Assembly (NCBI GenBank): GCA_015227615.1
Contig: JAALGZ010000120.1
Coordinates: 1-21,013 of the forward strand
DNA length: 21,013 nt
From: Labyrinthula sp. Ha
Lineage: Eukaryota > Sar > Bigyra > Labyrinthulida > Labyrinthulaceae
Direction of reading: 5' to 3'
In this document: in pieces, positions 17,901 to 21,013 of the stretch
How the letters are laid out: every line of letters begins with the position of its first letter
How positions within the stretch are numbered: the stretch's first letter is position 1
Notes under the pieces: generated by a model
Database searches by the model: none
What the model was told of the DNA's origin: nothing
The model's input: only the letters and a program-made list of their open reading frames with translations
Program-made: the position numbers and the translations under genes

Positions 17901-19351
17901 TTACTAAAACTAACCTTTGACTCATCTTCAACTAAAGTAGGATAAAATAAATATCCTAATAGTTCCCTTGGCTACAGTGACGGTTTGATATCAGGTGCAT
18001 GAATTCTCGGGTGAATCTATAATATGTGTTTTTTAGAGGTTACTAAGAAATATTGTGGGCAAATCAATATTCATGGTGCATTGGAAAGGAAATTTTCACT
18101 CAATTGAAACAAAAATACTGAGTACGGCCAAAGAATGTATGAATGAGGATCTGGTGCTAAGCAATACACTTATAATAATTTGCTCTAAAACTCATTGGTG
18201 CCAAAGTAATCCAACCTAAATAATAATTAAAACACCTTTTAGCCTCAATCTACTCTACTTATTCAATACAAGGTAATATACAAAATTCCAAATTTGAAAA
18301 AGAAATCTAGTAAGTGAATAAAAGTTAATCCATTTAAATTCTTTCTGCGCTATAGTTGAACTACCCTAAATATCGAACCTGCTATTCATCAGCTAGATAG
18401 TAGCTAAAAATTTTCTCTACAGTACTGTCAGTGACATAATTGGAAGATTGCTACAAAATTTTTGACACCATTTGTTAAATTGTAAGATGCTCCTATCCCG
18501 TTTTCCATCCTTAATAATGTAGATATCCATATTGCTTTCTGAATTTTTAAATTATTCCCTAACACTTTCAAGCAGGTTCTGAGACCAAATTTAGAAAATG
18601 ATTCCTCTCTAAGGGAGTAAAGTTAAAGAATCTGGATCTGACCTGTCTAACAAACCCTGAAAATTTTACCTAGAGCAAATGTAAAACCCTACTAAAATGC
18701 TACTAGGTTAGTGTAGCGAGTGCGGTGTTTAAGAACTGTATTTCATTCTGGTTCAAATGAATCCCTTGTGTTGTTACTCATGCAGGAAAGATGCTTGAGT
18801 TTCTGAGCAGAATGCTTTCGTGAAACCCATTTAATAGAAAACAGTTTAAAAACCATGTCAATAGAGATTACAGTTTTCTACTTTCCTTACTAAAAATGGA
18901 AGAGATCTATTCTAAACATGCTAGAGCTTTAATTGCTATGAGTATAATATGTTTCATTCATTCTGCATTCAAAGCGACTACATATGTAGAAAACTTTGAT
19001 CACAAAATTATGCTTATCCGAGGTTTATCAAATAGGTTAGATCCATAGGAAAAAAGAGCTTACACTGAGTGGAATAATTTTGATCTAGTAGCTAGAATTG
19101 ATGGAAACTAAATGGAATCTGCAAAATATTTATGGTCTACTACCTTTCTAAGAAGAATTAAGTAAAAATTCCCGCACGACATCTGTCCATGTTTTGTTGA
19201 ACCATCTTACAAACTCTGACTAGTATTTTTGGAGGTGATAAACTGTGAGCTTATAGACAGGAGAGTAGAAATAACTTCCAACTAATATTTTTCATGATTA
19301 AACCATGGTGCGCCTAATGAACTATTCATAAATCTTTTACACAAAGCTTTA
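14924..19351. other. 4.4-kb gene-poor interval between the P450 copies
   Basis: I see no supportable gene. The longest open stretches (15540-15785, 15766-15957, 17288-17479 and 17542-17748, all plus) are 63-81 codons, mostly start without ATG or with atypical codon use, and show no recognisable motif. I found no tRNA, satellite array or clear terminal repeats. The texture matches the interval 5.7-8.2 kb: dense stops and even composition, as expected of old unconstrained DNA. Confidence 0.5.
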
Positions 19352-20980
19352 CTAGTATCTAAACTTCAGATCAACTAATAACTTGTTCTTGTAGTTATGA
19401 ATTTGCCCTTCGCTATAGTGCCCTTCTTGGGTTGCAATTATATCCTTCTCTTTTTGCGAGAGTTCAAAAGCGAATACATTTACGAAATATGTTACGAAAA
19501 ACTTCATTTCATGGAAGGCCAAGCTTTGACCCATACATTTTCTCTTTCCTGAAGCAAAAGTTAGATATGTAGTATCATCAAACGACTCTGATCCTCTCTC
19601 TTCGGACATCCACCTAGTTGGATCAAACTCACTAGGATTGTCATAGAGGTTCGGATCATATGCCATCGTAAAAGCATCATATAATATCACTGTTCCTTTG
19701 GACACAAAGGATCCATCAGGAAGAACATCATCTTCTACTGCTTGTCTTCCATTAAACCCCACAACTGCGTGCAGTCTCATAGTTTCAAGTAAAATTGCAT
19801 CAAGTAACTTACACTCCTTCATTTTATTCATATCCACGTCAAATTCATGTGTTTCTGGATCAAACTTAGAGAACTTTAATATCTCTTCACGAAGATCCTC
19901 CTGTAGCTTGAGGTGTTTTCCCAAATACAATATTGCATATTGCATGCTGTGGGATGAAGTGTGAGTTCCAGCAGCAAGAAAGAGAATTGAGAAATCTTTT
20001 AACATTTCTCTCGTACCAAATTCTGTATCTCTTGCTATTTTCATGTACAAGGACATTAAATCTTGTTCATCACCTGAAGCCTTTCCCTCGGAAGCAAGAC
20101 GTTTGTCAACCATTTCGTAACAGATGCCGTTGAGCTTTTTCCTTAATCGCATATATTTTTTCTTGCCTGGAACATAGTATTCACTAAGTGGGAGCTGCCA
20201 TATTGGATTGCTGAACGCATTTAATACTAACTCAATATAATTTTCAAAAGTTGAAGCATAATCATTCGCTTCTGCAGCATCCTTATATTCTTTTCCAAAC
20301 CCAGCTTGAGAAATTACTCTGAAGGCGAATTGAAATACAAACTCCTTTAAAGGAACTTCTGTTGCAGTTCCGTCAGAGGATAATTCACTTATTCCAGCAT
20401 ACATATCGCGTAAGTGTTTCTTCATACAGTCACTTGTGAATCCATGTAGGTTTCGCTTAGTAAATATCTTAGAAGCTGTTTTTCTTTGAAAAGTAAACAA
20501 CTTACCTTTATCAGCTGCATGCGGCCCATGCTGGGCTGTTAACAGATTTTTACCAAAGGATTGCTCAAAACCAAAGTCAACTTTCAAGTAGTTATCTACG
20601 CGATCTTTAAACACGTGTTTAACCAAGATAGGGTCAATCGTGAAGAAAACAGGGCTAAAATCAAGTAGACTTCCGCAGGCAGCTAGCGTCTTAGTTGAAT
20701 TGCTGAAGTTGTTGGTATACTTCTTAAATAAAGATAGACGGTAATGATGTATTCTAGGGAGGTTCTTTCCAATGTTTATGGCGAGTGAAGCCGGAGTAGC
20801 ACCCAATTCTTCAGCAAACTCAATCTTTTCAGAATTCTTGCTTAATTTCCTAAGGTGTCTAACATTTCTTCCCCAGCGAATAAGTACCCTAACGAATTTA
20901 TACGCAACAAAGAGCACAAAGTATTTCAGAAACCTCTTTAATGAAGGTACTTGTTTAGAAAGTATTTGCTTAGATAACAT
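19352..20980 (-). CDS. cytochrome P450, CYP86/CYP94-like, copy 2 (542 aa)
   Basis: This paralogue of the 11102-12712 gene lies on the same strand and is roughly 70-75% identical in protein. It has the same order of landmarks: an N-terminal membrane helix (about residues 19-35), C-helix FTFQRKTAS, I-helix AAGTHTSS with His340 in place of the acidic residue, ETMR (ExxR), FDPTRW, and the haem loop FASGKRKCMG with Cys482. The frame is intact and uninterrupted, so both copies are probably functional. Substitutions cluster in the F/G-region (ENYIELVLNAFSNP) and near the haem loop (GQSLAFHEMKFF), where P450s set substrate and partner preference. The start ATG at 20980 lies inside a triplicated 15-bp repeat. 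The frame is also open upstream to the window edge, with no further ATG. One extra C-terminal Tyr is present. Confidence 0.95.
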   Translation of the reverse strand: MLSKQILSKQVPSLKRFLKYFVLFVAYKFVRVLIRWGRNVRHLRKLSKNSEKIEFAEELGATPASLAINIGKNLPRIHHYRLSLFKKYTNNFSNSTKTLAACGSLLDFSPVFFTIDPILVKHVFKDRVDNYLKVDFGFEQSFGKNLLTAQHGPHAADKGKLFTFQRKTASKIFTKRNLHGFTSDCMKKHLRDMYAGISELSSDGTATEVPLKEFVFQFAFRVISQAGFGKEYKDAAEANDYASTFENYIELVLNAFSNPIWQLPLSEYYVPGKKKYMRLRKKLNGICYEMVDKRLASEGKASGDEQDLMSLYMKIARDTEFGTREMLKDFSILFLAAGTHTSSHSMQYAILYLGKHLKLQEDLREEILKFSKFDPETHEFDVDMNKMKECKLLDAILLETMRLHAVVGFNGRQAVEDDVLPDGSFVSKGTVILYDAFTMAYDPNLYDNPSEFDPTRWMSEERGSESFDDTTYLTFASGKRKCMGQSLAFHEMKFFVTYFVNVFAFELSQKEKDIIATQEGHYSEGQIHNYKNKLLVDLKFRY

Positions 20981-20992
20981 TTGCTTAGATAT
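20948..20992 (-). repeat. three tandem 15-bp units across the start codon of P450 copy 2
   Basis: The units are 20948-20962, 20963-20977 and 20978-20992. Read on the minus strand, the third unit ends in the start ATG and each following unit codes a version of LSKQ plus one residue (LSKQI, LSKQV). Units 2 and 3 match at 13 of 15 bases, units 1 and 2 at 11 of 15. Copy 1 of the P450 has only one such unit after its ATG. Confidence 0.85.
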
Positions 20993-21013
20993 TTTTTGTT
21001 TGTATATATTTTC

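Noticed and set aside
1-21013. tRNA genes, rRNA, snRNA and CRISPR arrays
   Set aside because: I looked for B-box-like GGTTCRANYCC on both strands, for conserved snRNA ends and for regularly spaced repeats, and found none that fit.

Overview
The window reads as nuclear DNA of a unicellular eukaryote with an AT-rich genome. It holds a Ty1/copia-type element, a nuclear gene for a mitochondrial ribosomal protein with a presequence-like start, a LYAR-type nucleolar zinc-finger gene interrupted by a spliceosomal-type intron of only 31 nt, two membrane-anchored microsomal-type P450 genes without introns, and a hAT-like non-autonomous DNA transposon. All three standard stop codons appear to be used as stops. 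The exact lineage cannot be read from the sequence alone.

Layout. Bases 1 to about 3.14 kb are the 3' part of a broken Ty1/copia element whose 5' end lies outside the window. It is followed by about 250 bp that may contain its 3' LTR. At 3396-4001 (+) is a 201-residue protein of unknown function with a weak resemblance to SRPBCC/START-like folds. From 4.0 to 8.3 kb the DNA is gene-poor, except for a minus-strand coding stretch at 5014-5680 that looks like a helical, BAR-like protein. It contains a plausible 32-nt intron plus one or two disruptions that I could not resolve.

From 8.3 to 12.7 kb the genes are tightly packed: a 61-residue single-span membrane protein (8298-8483, +), a tail-anchored protein (9137-9700, +), mitochondrial uS10 (9702-10229, -), LYAR (10284-11052, +) and a first P450 (11102-12712, -). 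uS10m and LYAR are divergent with 54 bp between start codons. The tail-anchored gene and uS10m converge with one base between stop codons. LYAR and the P450 converge with 49 bp between them.

From 12.7 to 19.35 kb there is no convincing gene. This stretch holds a small set of promoter-type repeats with a perfect heat-shock-element pattern near 13.18 kb and a 482-bp hAT-like MITE at 14442-14923. The window ends with a second P450 (19352-20980, -), a tandem paralogue of the first.

The two P450s align at a constant offset of 8253 bases from their stop codons to the start region, so the duplication is gap-free apart from a 15-bp repeat at the second start codon and one extra C-terminal codon. They share two unusual substitutions: His at the I-helix acidic position and Phe at the C-helix Trp position. 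They also carry patches of near-identical DNA that point to gene conversion. The second gene appears to have moved its start codon 15 bp upstream through a tandem duplication. The most coherent biology here is this duplicated, atypical P450 pair of the CYP86/CYP94-like fatty-acid hydroxylase type, and the compact cluster joining cytosolic ribosome biogenesis (LYAR) to the mitochondrial ribosome (uS10m). I did not find a wholly new multi-gene system.
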